Positions 21,291-31,276 of a stretch of DNA of 64,000 bases are shown piece after piece. Positions within the stretch are counted from its first letter, which is position 1, and every line of letters starts with the position of its first letter. The stretch is from Closterium sp. Naga37s-1 (Eukaryota > Streptophyta > Zygnematophyceae > Desmidiales > Closteriaceae), in the NCBI GenBank assembly GCA_947471745.1, contig CANJKZ010000169.1:1310001-1374000 (forward strand). Direction: 5' to 3'. The notes below the pieces were generated by a model. The model did not search any database. It saw nothing but the letters and a program-made list of their open reading frames with translations, and was not told the DNA's origin. Made by a program: the position numbers and the translations under genes.

Positions 21291-21842
21291 TTAAACATTC
21301 TCTGTTCCAGCCGATGCTTGCGTTGAGACGAAGAAGAATTGACCCGGGAAGCGATCGTCGCTCGAGTCCTTCTCTTTGTCTTCGTTTTTCATACTTGCAG
21401 CTCCACCTCCGCGACCGCCACGGCCTCCATAGCCTCTTCCTCTCCCTCCTCCTGCTCCTCTACCCTCTTGGCCTTGAGCAGGGGTCCATCCGTCAAGGAG
21501 TTTGTAGCAATCGTGCCACATGTGTCCGATTCTGTGACAATAGTGTCACTCGTCGTCTAATCGGCCGCGACCGCGTCCGTATCTCTTGTTATCGCTACCG
21601 TATCCGCCATTACCGCGGCCTCCACTGTAGTTGCTGCCACCAAACTTGCCTCCTCCTCGTCCTCTGCCCTTTCCTCGGCCATATTCCCGGCCGATGCTTG
21701 CTGCCCCGGCGCCATCCGGACCCGCCAACTCACTGCGGCGGCAGTCTTCTTGAAGAATTGCTCGCTTCACGTCTTCGAGCGAGAGGCTAGGCAGATCACG
21801 ATTGAGGTTGATGATAAGCGAGGACCATGACTCAGGAAGCAA
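21291..21842 (-). pseudogene. Copia A gag C-terminal part with broken zinc knuckle
   Basis: An Arg/Gly-rich RNA-binding tail (GREYGRGKGRGRGGGKFGG) leads into a CCHC zinc knuckle, HYCHRIGHMWHDC. The first Cys position of the knuckle is a TGA stop at 21546-21548, one base from TGC. After the knuckle comes another Gly/Arg stretch and then the linker to protease. Confidence 0.75.
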
Positions 21843-22456
21843 GGCAGCAACTTGGACTTCTTTTGGAGCTCACAGTAGTTCAAATCAGCTACTTCAAGCC
21901 GCGTCAACAAGTCGAAGAATTTCTGCACCCCTTCTTCAACCGTTTTATCTTCTTCAATCTGTAGTGCCGCCATTTGCCGCTCCAACACCACCGCTACCGC
22001 CGCTGTTGCAGGAGCATGTACACCCTTGAGAGAAGCCCATGACTTGGGTACCTTCTCTGGTTCACGCTGGAATGGCTTGATGTGACGGATCTGGCTGCTC
22101 CCCAACGCTTGCCCAAGTAGGAGAAAGCCTTGTGCGCTCGTCCGCACCCAAGGGCTCTTCTCCGGGTCGTTCTCGGGGCGCTTCTCCGTTCCTTCCATCA
22201 CCTCCAGCAGGTCATAGTGGTCAAAAGCATTCTCCATCGTGAAGGACCATTCAGCAAAGTTGTCACCGTTGAACTTGTCAAGCCCGAACACTCTTGGTTC
22301 ATCCCTAGAAGGGCCAAGAGTCGGTTGCACGGGAGCCATGGGCGGATCACGGGGTTGGCCTTGAGCTTGGGCTTCTCCACTGCCACTAGCACTTCTGCCA
22401 CCCCTTTCCTCAGGTCCAGCCATTGTCGAAACTGCTTCAAGGGTCTCTGATACCAC
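21767..22456 (-). pseudogene. Copia A gag N-terminal domain
   Basis: Encodes FGLDKFNGDNFAEWSFTMEN, the start of a copia gag (DUF4219/UBN2 type), followed by LGSSQIRHIKP, ASLKGVHAP and VQKFFDLLTRLEVADLN. The reading frame is lost after ELQKKSKLLP (a shift of one base) and continues in the frame that starts at 21842. It starts soon after the primer-binding site. Confidence 0.75.
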
Positions 22457-22461
22457 TTGTT
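22446..22461 (-). other. Primer-binding site of copia A
   Basis: The minus strand reads AACA-AG-TGGTATCAGAGAC, where TGGTATCAGAG is complementary to the 3' end of initiator Met tRNA. It sits two bases after the CA end of the 5' LTR (near 22464) and marks the transition from LTR to internal sequence. Confidence 0.8.
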
Positions 22462-22817
22462 ATAGTCACAATAGGCTTGAATGTGCCTAAAACGAAAGAT
22501 AGAGTGCACTGACGGATTTCTGCACAGGGGCCACAAACGTTCATAGCGTTCTGGTCACAACTCCAAATGACATGCTACAAATTGGATATGGAGCGTCTTG
22601 ACGTCGTATACAAATTTGAATCGCACGATCTCATTAAGCATTGACGACGCAATGCCAGATTGAACGAACGGCACTACGGCAGTCACTATAGTCTTAGAAC
22701 ACAAATTAGGGAGAGTTACAAGTTGGGAATGCCTCCCAGCCTCTACAAACCCCAAGAGCCGAGGTACAGTGCCACACTGTCCCCAACCATAAAGGGTATC
22801 AAAACTACCCTCCACAA

Positions 22818-23855
22818 TGCGGAGATAACTTTAGCAACGGGAGCTAGGCTGCGGGCTAGGCACGGGTGCTCGTGTGATCTCTGCGTTTGTTGTTCCTTTG
22901 TCGTTTTCCTAGTGCACACACTGCTTGCTAGTTCACGGGGCAATTTGGCAAGAGTTTCACTAAGAAAGGTTGACAACAATGGTGTGCAACAACATTGGCA
23001 ACACAGACTACATCAGAGCTCGCTAGGCTGCTGGTCGACCTCCAGCGCAGCATGGTCGACCGCGCTCCAGCGCAGCAGCGCTCGCACCGCTCCAGCGTTG
23101 CAGAGTAGCGGTGCGCCAACGTTGCAAGTCCATGGTGTGCCAACGCTGCAGGAAGTCGGCTGCACAGCGTTGCACCCGCAGGACAACGGTGCACCTGCTT
23201 CGCAAGTGCGTGCAGCTGGTTGGCGCTCCACACCTTGTCACGTGCACAGCGCAGACGCCTGGCAAACTCCACGCCAACGACTGCGCCTACCAGCCACGTC
23301 GACCTCGGGATACCACCCCCGAGGTCGGCCTCGCAGACGTCACCCCAGCGACCTTCGCCCACACCGCCTGAGTATCCCGGTCGACCGGGCAACCACGCCT
23401 GGTCGACCAGCTCACTCCGTAGCCGGCCATACATGCCCGGCGTCCCCAGTTCGGCGTCCAGGCGCCCAGGACGTCGTCCGGACCCCCAGGTCGGCGCCCA
23501 GACGCCCATGACGTCGTGCAAACGTCCAGGGCGGCGTCCAGCCTCCCAGGACGCCGACCAGCCCCCAGGTCGGCGTCCGAGCCCACTGGACGCCGTGTAG
23601 ATGGCCAGGTCGGCGTCTAACCTCCTAGGACGCCGTCTAGGCGTCCAGGACGTCGACCATGCATCCAGGACGTCGACCAGGCATCCAGGACGGCGTCCTC
23701 CTGCTCGGCGCCCTCCAGCCAGGCGCCCTACAGCTCGGCGCCCTTGCAGTGGCCCCCGTGCCCACTACTGTTGGTCAGCTGCATCCCACGCACATCCGAC
23801 CACAAGGTCGGCTCCGCCCAAGCGTGGACGGGGCCACACAACACTCCCGTTGACA
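22818..23855 (-). mobile_element. R1 LTR-like element, copy 3 (inverted)
   Basis: 1,038 bp in the reverse orientation: the plus strand starts TGCGGAGATAAC and ends CTCCCGTTGACA, with CACAA on both sides (22813-22817 and 23856-23860). It interrupts the 5' LTR of copia A. The interior carries an expanded series of GGCGTCCAGG / GACGCCGTC repeats. No coding capacity. Confidence 0.85.
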
Positions 23856-23860
23856 CACAA

Positions 23861-24106
23861 GGGCCTATACCAAGAGAAAAGTTACACTACACTTTGTAAT
23901 GTAACTATTCTCACTATCTTCAAGTTTACCCTTTTGGAGAGCTTCGAAATTGCTTGAATCTTGAAACCAAGGCTTCGGAAACGCACACGACACGCAAACG
24001 ACGACATGATACGCAAATAGCGATAACTCGCTATTGACCCGGCACACACATTCGACATGATGACTCATCATTCACACACTAATATAAGCATGAAGTATAT
24101 GTTATC
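23861..24106. other. Probable remainder of the copia A 5' LTR
   Basis: AT-richer sequence continuing from the other side of the R1 insertion. It contains a short inverted repeat (GCGATAACTCGCTATTG). The outer LTR border with copia B1 was not identified. Confidence 0.35.
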
Positions 24107-25052
24107 TCACGACCTCATACCATTCCATGCACACACGCATGCACGCACAAGGACAACAAGACGAGTGCAAACCATGGGGTTGCACCAACAAAAACCTCCA
24201 TCTCCAGCACGACCAACACCGTCAGTGGCCGCACCTCTATTGCTAGGACATCCAGCCCCATAACCTCTAGAGTCACCAGAACCTCTTGCACCTCTAGCTC
24301 CAGAACCTCCAGCACCTCCAGCTCCAGCACCTCCAGCACCAGAACCACCAGCACCTCCAGCTCCAACAACTCCAGCACCAGAACCTCCAACACCTCCAGC
24401 TCCAGTACCTCCAGCTCCAGCATCCCCAGAGCCTCCAGCAACAGATCCGGGAAGTGGCATCAACGACTGCTGCTGCTCCCAGAACAAGGGCCGTCACGGC
24501 GGAGGGTGCAACGCACCCGCAGAGCAGTAGCACCCTCGACTCCACGACCACTAGGACGCTCAGCACCCCCAGAGACAATACCCTCGGAGTCAGCATCCCC
24601 AGAGTCAGCACCCCCAGAACCAGCACCCCCAGGCCCCGCACCTCCAGAGTCACCACCCCCAAGACCAGCACCCCTAGAGCCCACACCTCCAGCGTCACCA
24701 CCCCCAACAGCACCAGATTCCATAGCGTCAGGCTGCAGAAGCGGCGAAGACGGCCGAGGCGGAAAACCAGGAGGAGTCTCCAAGCGCAGTGAGCAGCGAG
24801 AGGCCGTTGTGTCGTCAGCAGCAGGGTCACCCCCCTGAGCCAGGTAAGAGGGATCTGAGGAGACCTCCAAGGCTCAACCAAGAGGGGTGGTGTGACATGA
24901 GATACACCTGAGGGAGCAGGACGTGAGGGGGGGAGGGTCTACCGGGGGGTAACATGGAACTAGGAAGAGGGGCGGTGGGGGTAGAGATAGTAGTAGCAAA
25001 TCGACTCGTCAAAGGTGACGTCGCGGGAGGACAGGAAGCGACGCGTGACTGG
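24107..25052 (-). pseudogene. Copia B1 integrase C-terminal extension and hinge
   Basis: Next to F1 the minus strand reads SSRDVTFDES, the end of the integrase C-terminal extension. An Ala/Gly hinge encoded by GGAGCTGGAGGT-type triplets (GAGGAGGSG in the best frame) follows, with several frame changes. It stops at about 24110, before reverse transcriptase. Confidence 0.6.
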
Positions 25053-26696
25053 TGTCAGAATGTTATAATTGTCTAGTCTGCAGTGGGGTACTCTATAGTG
25101 AGTACAACCCAAATTAGGGTTTGCTATATGTACTGCCCTGCTTACTAGTGAAGCCCTCTCTTTCCTGTTCTTACTTTCTGCCTGCTATTTCTGACGTGCT
25201 ATCAGAGCAGGTCGACCCCCCCGGGTCGATCCTGTGGATGGGCCCACCGTTTGCTTCCGCTGCCACTACTGTACTGTCTGTCGCGCGCCCCGTGGCGCGC
25301 GACGATTTTTTCTTCCCGCCACGCGCTCGGGGCGCGTGGCGGTTTTCTGCCCGCCGCGCGCTCGGGGCGCGTGGCGGTTTTCCGCTCCGTCGCAGCGCCC
25401 CGGGGGCCCGCGCGCCACCCCCTCCCGTCGCCCGTCGTGGCGCCCTCGGGGGCCCGCGCGCCACCCCCTCCCGTCGCCCGGTCGCGGCGCCCTGGGGGCC
25501 CGCGCGCGGCCCCCTCTCGTCGACCGTCGTGGCTCCTCGGGGGCCCGCGCGCCTTCCCCTCCCGTCGCCCCGTCGCGGCGCCCTGGGGGCCCGCGCGCGG
25601 CCCCCTCCCGTCGCCCGTCGTGGCGCCTCGGGGGCCCGCGCGCCTTCCCCTCCCGTCGCCCCGTCGCGGCGCCCTGGGGGCCCGCGCGCGGCCCCCTCCC
25701 GTCGCCCGTCGTGGCGCCTCTGGGGCCCGCGCGCCTTCCCCTCCCGTCGCCCCGTCGCGGCACCCTGGGGGCCCGCGCGCGGCCCCCTCCCGTCGCCCGT
25801 CGCGGCGCCCTGGGGGCCCGCGCGCGGCCCCCTCCCGTCGCCCGTCGTGGCGCCCCGGGGGCCCGCGCGCCCGCCCCTCCCGTCGCCCGTCGTGGCGCCC
25901 CGGGGGATCCGCGCGCCGCCCTTCCTCGCCGCCGCCTGCCCCCCCCCCCCCCCCCCCCTCCTCCTCCTCCTTCGACTTCGTGCTGGCGTGCAGCCGTGTG
26001 GAGGGTCTGGGGGTGGCAGGGGTTAGGGCGGGTATGGGGGTGGCGGGTGTGTGCGCCGTCCGCTCCTCCTCCTCCGTCTCCCACTACTGCAGCTGCCGCT
26101 GAGGGGGGTGGATGTGTGGGAGCCGGGGGCGTGGCGCTAGGGGGGTGCCGTGGGAGTGGAGCTAGGGGTACAGCAAGGGGTGTGTGAAAGGGGGGTGGGA
26201 CACTTGGGGGATGTTGAGCAGAGGTTGAGCCGTCGTGTCGCCAGCAGCGCCAGTAGTCCGGAGGCTACAATCTCCGGTAGTCGCCAGTCGCCCGTGGGTC
26301 AGTTGCTCCAGCCGCTCGGCGTAGCCGCGGAGCCAGTTACTCTTGTAGTCCGGGCCTTTGCTTCGGTAGCCACTGAGCCAGCCGCTATCGTGTATCTGCA
26401 GCTTCCGTCGTCGCCTCCCATCTCCTCTCCTCTCACATTCCCTCCTCCTCCTCACTTGCCCTCTGTGAATGCCTCTAGCTTTGCTTGTACTTGTGAACCT
26501 GCTCTATGACTGCTTGCTGTGCTGATTATACCCCACTTTGACTATGGGGGTGTGTCAGAATGTTATAATTGTCTAGTCTGCAGTGGGGTACTCTATAGTG
26601 AGTACAACCCAAATTAGGGTTTACTATATGTACTGCCCTGCTTACTAGTGAAGCCCTCTCTTTCCTGTTCTTACTTTCTGCCTGCTATTTCTGACA
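25053..26696 (+). mobile_element. F1: non-autonomous LTR retrotransposon
   Basis: A complete 1,644-bp element with 144-bp LTRs (25053-25196 and 26553-26696), starting TGTCAGAATG and ending TTCTGACA. It has ACTGG duplications at 25048-25052 and 26697-26701. The primer-binding site TGCTATCAGAGCAGG directly follows the left LTR, and a purine-rich ACTATGGGGGTG directly precedes the right one. The 1.35-kb interior has no gag or pol. It is dominated by a GC-rich array of CGTCGCCCGTCGTGGCGCC with CCCGCGCG. It must use enzymes from another copia element. The LTRs differ at only a few positions, so insertion is fairly recent. Confidence 0.9.
25430..25920. repeat. GC-rich tandem array inside F1
   Basis: About eight copies of a roughly 54- to 60-bp unit built from CCCTCCCGTCGCCCGTCG, TGGCGCC and GGGGGCCCGCGCG. 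All six frames stay open for long stretches, giving several hundred residues of Arg/Pro/Ala that I consider meaningless. Confidence 0.9.
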
Positions 26697-26711
26697 ACTG
26701 GGTGGTAAAAC

Positions 26712-27343
26712 TGTTAGAAGGAAATGCTGCCATGAGCAACATTATGTCGGCGCTGGGATTCGAACTCGTGACCTTCAATCTGTCCTGAATGTGTCCCTGG
26801 ACAGATTCAGGATAGTTTCTGGTAAGGCGCTGGTTATGGTGCATGCGAGTTTCGAACTAGAGACCTTTCGATTCAAGTGTCCCGAACGTGTCCTTTCAAG
26901 ACAAATTAGGGATAGATTGGGGACAGTTTGGGGACTGTTTGGCGAAATTGGTCTCGAGTCGCGTTCGGTTTGAAACTCGGCAGCGAAGTGTCGAAGTCAA
27001 CGGAATTCGCACGAGAGTTACAGTCGGTGGTCGACAGAATTCTGGTCGCGGAAATTCTCGTGTACGAAATTCCAGTCAATGGAATTCACCCGGCGAAATT
27101 CAGGGCTCAGAATTTCGCGTCGACGAAATTCAGCGCGCGACCCGTTTCGACACTTTCTTGTGTGCTTTGATTTTGTATTGCGTCCTAGTATAAAACCAGA
27201 GAGCACAAACCAGAAGTCAACTAAGTCATTATCACTGCTATGTTTGTGTGTAACTCTGGCTATAGTGGACCGTTTCCTGCAATCTTTGTTGCGTTGGAAT
27301 CGTGCTTCTGAGCTCTATCAAGCTGCTATAGTGGTGGGCTACA
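26712..27343 (-). mobile_element. Solo LTR inserted in copia B1
   Basis: 632 bp starting TGTTAGAAGG and ending GGGCTACA on the plus strand, with AAAAC duplications at 26707-26711 and 27344-27348. The orientation on the minus strand is not proven; a TATA-like TAGTATAAAA at 27187 reads on the plus strand, which would favour plus. The GAATTC/AAATTC phrases in its second half recall the leader of gypsy G1, so this may be a gypsy LTR. No internal sequence remains. Confidence 0.8.
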
Positions 27344-27348
27344 AAAAC

Positions 27349-28196
27349 TGCCAGACAGGCGCGTCGGTGGGAAAGCTAAGGAAGAGAGTGTGAGAAGAGA
27401 GCTTGCCCGCGGTAGGATCGCGGACAAGGGCAAGCGAACCCCAAACCCGAAACGCTGACGCATCGCCAACCTCCCCCGTCCAACTCAGGGTAGGCGATGT
27501 CTCTAGTTGGGAGACACGGGGCCAGAGCTTGAGCTGATGCGCGGCGTATCGGACGGCAATCGGCCACAGAAAATGGGGAGCAGCCGCATGGATCATGGAG
27601 GTGCGAGCAACCTTCATGATCAAGCCAATGCGATGCTCAGCGTACCCATTCTGTTGTGGAGAGGCCGGAAGCGTGAACGACTGGGTGATGCCCTCCTCAC
27701 AACAAAAGTCCTCAAAGAGACTGGGTGCAAACTCGTCACCACGGTCAGAGTGCAGACGGAGCAGCGGGAGGTCCTCGCGGAATTGTGCGTTGAGCTGGCG
27801 ACGAACAGCGCGGATCCAAGGGATCAAAAAAACATGGATGTCTCCTTTATGCTTTTTGGAAACAGGGTGGTGTAGTGCGTGAAGTCGTCAACGACCGGCA
27901 AAAAGTAGCGCTCCCGGCGCGGCCCAGAGACGGGGGCCGGGCCCCACACGTAATTGTGCAGCGTCTGCAGAGGAGCAGTGGTTTGAGGGAACGAGGAGGA
28001 GTGAGGAGTGGCGCGCTGTCACCCTTCGACGTAGGCAGTGCACGGTGGCGCAAGCGACGGCAGGAGCGGGGGCAGGGACTACGGGAGGCCAGAGACAAGG
28101 AGACGTGAGTGCATGCGACGCAGGCGCTGTAGGGAAGGGTGACCAAGACGGTCGTGCCAGAAGAGGGATAGGTGCGTGAGTAACTGTCACGAGCAA
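27349..28196 (-). pseudogene. Copia B1 integrase
   Basis: The core in one frame (27827-27349) shows RLHSDRGDEF (second catalytic Asp; the usual GGEF is GDEF), SPQQNGYAEHRIG (catalytic Glu), then PHFLWPIAVRYAAHQL, VWGSLALV and SFPTDAP. The N-terminal zinc-binding part and first Asp lie at 27830-28196 with several frame changes. The copy ends at the solo-LTR insertion. Confidence 0.75.
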
Positions 28197-28336
28197 GACG
28201 CAGCTACCTGACCCGACGCAGCCACATGAGCAGACTCAGTGTGTAGTGTGTACAGTTTAGACCCAGGCCTTTGTGTGAATGTGGCAAGGTGGTCGACAGT
28301 CACCGTATCCGTACATATCGCCTTCACCATCATATC

Positions 28337-28864
28337 CTAGAGGTGAGCGGTACTCACCAGATCGCCCTTACCATCCCAGGAGTGGTGGTGGTGACCATCA
28401 TATCCTGGAGGGGAGCGGTACTCACCAAGTTCGTAGCGAACGGGGGGAGGTGGGGATCTGTGAGGGAGAGAGAGGGGGCTGCCGGACACGGGAGAACAGT
28501 GGAGCCGCGTGCAACGACCGGACCAAAGGAGGGGTCGGCCAGGGTAATAGATAGGTGCTGGGAGCGGTGTGACTGTGGTGCAGTCGCGAAAGAAGCACGG
28601 AGACGCGTCGGAGTTTAGCGTGAAGGTGAGCAACGCCTCCGCATGAACTGCACCTGTGCTAGCAGTCTCATAAGCACCTACACTAGCAGCCTCTACACTA
28701 CCAGATCTAGGCAAACAAAAATAATAGTCACCCTCAGCACTAGCACCAGCAGCATGCATAGCATACATGCCAGCAGAGGTCTGGTCCCAATCAAGAGAAT
28801 ATACATCCACGCCCTTCTTGAGCAATCCTAACCAGTCAGGAATCTTGGCCTGCTCATCAAACAC
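28337..28864 (-). pseudogene. Copia B1 gag end and protease
   Basis: Encodes a gag C-terminal segment (DWLGLLKKGVDVYSLDWDQT) and a protease active-site region reading FTLNSDASPCFFRD. Related copies here have FTLDSGAS, so the catalytic Asp is Asn and the Gly is Asp. The protease is inactive. Confidence 0.75.
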
Positions 28865-28939
28865 CGCTCGAAAAGTGTCATTGAGGCAGTAGAACCAGCG
28901 AGCCTCAGTATTCCCTAGCCTGCCGCAAACCTCTCCAGG

Positions 28940-29917
28940 TCAGAGACTAGTGCGCCGGACGTACTGGCAGCGACCACCGCCACCGGGGGAGCCTCGCTGG
29001 GCAACCCACTCACGAAGCTGCTGCTGCGAGAGAGTCTCCTCCCGACGTGGCTGCTGCGGCTGTCCACCTCCAGAGCCTCCGCCTCCATGAGCCGCACCAC
29101 CAGTTGCCGCTCCCTGGCCTCCACCAGGGCATACCCCCCAGCCTGCTCCACCTCGACCGCCACTCGAGCCCCCTCCGCCACTCCCACTTCCCCCTCCACC
29201 GTCGCCACCTCCACCGCCGCCGCCACCTCCTCCACCCCCACCACCGCCACTGCCACCACCCCTGCCACCGCCATCGCCACCGCCACCTCTACTACCCCCA
29301 TCACTCACACCCCTAGTACGTGCATCCATGCCGTGGCTCCTCCCACTAGAAGCAGACGCAGCACCGACCTCCTCAGCACCAAGGAAGTCAACAGCATCAG
29401 TAGAGGCATCAGAAGGCGCGAGAAGGGAGGGGGGGCACCCCTCAAAGAAGGAGTGGCGGGGAGTACCACGGGAGGCAGCTACAGCGCACGCACTGGTCTC
29501 AGCCTTAAGGAGATGACACTCAAACGAGGCAAGGGTGAGCTCAGTGGGGTCTACAGAGAGGAAGTGGTCTCGGGCGGCACGAAGAGAGTCAGGGAGGAGA
29601 GTCGTGAGGAAGTAGAGAGTGGGATACATAGGGGGCTGGTTCTCAGTTAGAAAATTTGGCTTGAGAGCCGCACGATAGCGCGTGCCAATGGAGCGCATGT
29701 GAGTCAAGAGGTCGGCGACAGTGGTGAAGTTAGACAGCTCAGGGACGTGAAATGGCAGCGCAAGACGGCCTAGGGTGGCAGAAGAAGGGGAGGAGTAGCG
29801 CTTAACTACAGCGTCTTCCACTGCTTTGGCCGTTCCAGCTGGCAAAAATGGGACCTCTGGTCGGGTGGGAGGTGAGCGCGGACTGCAAGCTGGGCAGTGG
29901 CGTTGCGTGCTAACCAC
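28940..29917 (-). pseudogene. Copia B1 gag
   Basis: Encodes a B-type gag: KRYSSPSSATLGRLALPFHV, YPTLYFLTTLLPDSL and FEGCPPSLLAPS, then a run of more than 60 Gly-rich residues and QQQLREWVAQRG. The initiating segment (VLTFDAEGRPIEYESWLEDL) lies upstream at 30141-30050 and is closed by a stop, so the N-terminus and body are no longer in one frame. Confidence 0.75.
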
Positions 29918-30049
29918 TATGTACTAGCAACGCGGTCAGTCCTATACCGCTCCTGCTTGGTGCAGTAGAGTCAGGTACAGTCGGAGTGGGTGGGGCCTTA
30001 AGGGACCCCGACGTGTGCTAAAAAACTAAGACATCGTCCTTGGTTACGC

Positions 30050-30141
30050 TCTACGGATACAAGTGAAGGTCCTCTAGCCAGGACTCATACTCGATAGGTC
30101 GGCCTTCTGCGTCGAAGGTCAGTACACTGATAGTTGCCATG
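30050..30141 (-). pseudogene. Copia B1 gag N-terminus
   Basis: Starts ATG at 30141 and encodes MATISVLTFDAEGRPIEYES and LEDLHLYP before a TAG. It aligns with the gag starts at 32138 and 55268 (VLTFNPEGRPIQFDTWLDDL and VLTFDAEGRAVDFDVWVDDL), which fixes the family. Confidence 0.7.
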
Positions 30142-30149
30142 GTAAGCGG

Positions 30150-30920
30150 CGCGGCTTAGCGGCAGCGGGCCGGCCAGTTAGCGGCGGTGCGACGCACGAA
30201 CGGCAGCGGCAGCGCTGCGCGTGAAGCAGTGGCGCAGGCTGACGCCGCGGCGGTGCGGCGCGCGCGCATCAGCGGCGGCGGTGCGGTGCACTGGCGGCAG
30301 CAGCGGCGGTGCAGTGCATGAGCGGCAGCGGCGGCTGTGCGGCACACGAGCAGCAGCGGCGGTGGTGCGGCGCCCGGGCGGCAGTGTCGGCGGTGCGGTG
30401 CACGGGCGGCAGCAGCGTCGGTGCGGCGCACGGGCGGCAGCAGCGGCGGTGTGGCGCACGGGAGCCAGCGGCGGAGGTGCAGCGCACGGGCGGCAGCAGC
30501 AGTGCAAGGGCGGCAGCAACTGCCGTTCGACGTACAGGCAGCAGCTGTGCACGGGCTGTGGCGCGCGGGGCAACAGCACGTGGGGCAGCGGTGTGCGGCA
30601 CAGCGGCACGCGGGGCAGCGGGGCGTGCAATGCAGTGTCGCGCGGAGAAACGACGCGCGAGGCAGCAACAGGCGGGGAAGCGGCGCTCGGGGCAGCGGGG
30701 CACAGGGCAACAGGGCACAGGGCAGCGGCACGCAGGGCAGCGGGGCGCTGGGCGGCGGCGCGCACAGTGCAACGGCGCACAGGGAAGTAGCACGCGGGGC
30801 AGCAGCGCGCGCGGCAGCAAAGCGCGTGCAGGGCAGGGCAAGGCAGTGCGCTCGTGGCAAGGCAAGGTAGTGCGCTCGTGGCAGGGCAGGGCAGCAGGAA
30901 CGGGCAGTAGCGTGGGGAAC
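30150..30920 (-). repeat. GC-rich repeat leader of copia B1
   Basis: CGGCGGTGCGGCGCACGGGC-type and GGGCAGCGGCACGCG-type repeats fill the 5' leader. It occupies the position between primer site and gag, as in copia E and H, but with a different repeat word. Long open frames in it are not supported as genes. Confidence 0.8.
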
Positions 30921-30925
30921 CCGGA

Positions 30926-31276
30926 GGCGTCGCCCGTTGCAGACCACCTCGAGGAGTAGTGGCTGCTGCTGCTCCGAGTAGCTGTAGATGGTCTTGCTTA
31001 CATGATCATAGGGTACGTCAAAAATATCGTCCTTAGGTCCTGCGCTCGAAGCTGCTGACTCAATATCAGGTTTCACCTGAGTAGGGTTAGAAGGATTTAT
31101 CCGAGGCTGGTACAGCTTCTCCTGGGCCTGGAACCTTCCCCTAAGCCTTTGCAGCTGTGTAGGCTTCACCTGTGGGGAATGGCGGGGAGCCTTTAAACAG
31201 TGCTGCTGGGAGAGAAAATTCACTCGTCGGAATGCTCGACCCTTATCAAAGCTCCGGAGTAGGGTCCCCATATTAC
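30926..31276 (-). pseudogene. Gypsy G1 gag-protease junction (C-terminal piece)
   Basis: Reads RVNFLSQQHCLKAPRHSP, FDVPYDHVSKTIYSYSEQQ and LLLEVVCNGRRLRV. The last block looks like the first strand of a retropepsin, but the sequence switches to copia B1 leader before the active-site Asp. It is the continuation of the frame that stops at the insertion border at 32461. Confidence 0.65.

Larger units (their letters stand above)
17638..22812 (-). mobile_element. Copia A, 3'-truncated, with internal duplication
   Basis: A minus-strand Ty1/copia element with, in order, a 5' LTR end (about 22463), an initiator-Met-type primer site, gag, protease and integrase. Reverse transcriptase, RNase H and the 3' LTR are missing: the integrase hinge runs into a B-type fragment at about 17760. 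The 5' LTR is split by R1 copy 3. Confidence 0.75.
24107..30925 (-). mobile_element. Copia B1, truncated and invaded
   Basis: A minus-strand B-type copia with, from right to left, a GC-rich leader (30150-30920), gag start, gag, protease, integrase and an Ala/Gly hinge. Reverse transcriptase and both LTRs are absent. F1 (25053-26696) and a solo LTR (26712-27343) are inserted between the integrase and its C-terminal extension. Its right end is joined directly to gypsy G1 within the G1 protease. Confidence 0.75.

Noticed and set aside
25090..25110. CTATAGTGAGT in LTRs resembles part of a phage T7 promoter
   Set aside because: Only a partial match, on a short word shared by copia LTRs; no phage context.
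25260..26080. Long open frames (over 270 codons) on both strands
   Set aside because: They lie in a GC-rich tandem array that is open in all frames; they have only Arg/Pro/Ala composition and no domain.
26755..26870. Possible tRNA gene (GGGATTCGAACTCGTG and TTTCGAACTAGAGACC)
   Set aside because: T-arm-like words exist but no cloverleaf with acceptor and anticodon arms can be drawn around them, and they sit inside a solo LTR.
30156..31271. A 371-codon minus-strand frame
   Set aside because: It is a fusion of a gypsy gag-protease end with a GC-rich copia leader; only the first 110 codons are coding-derived.
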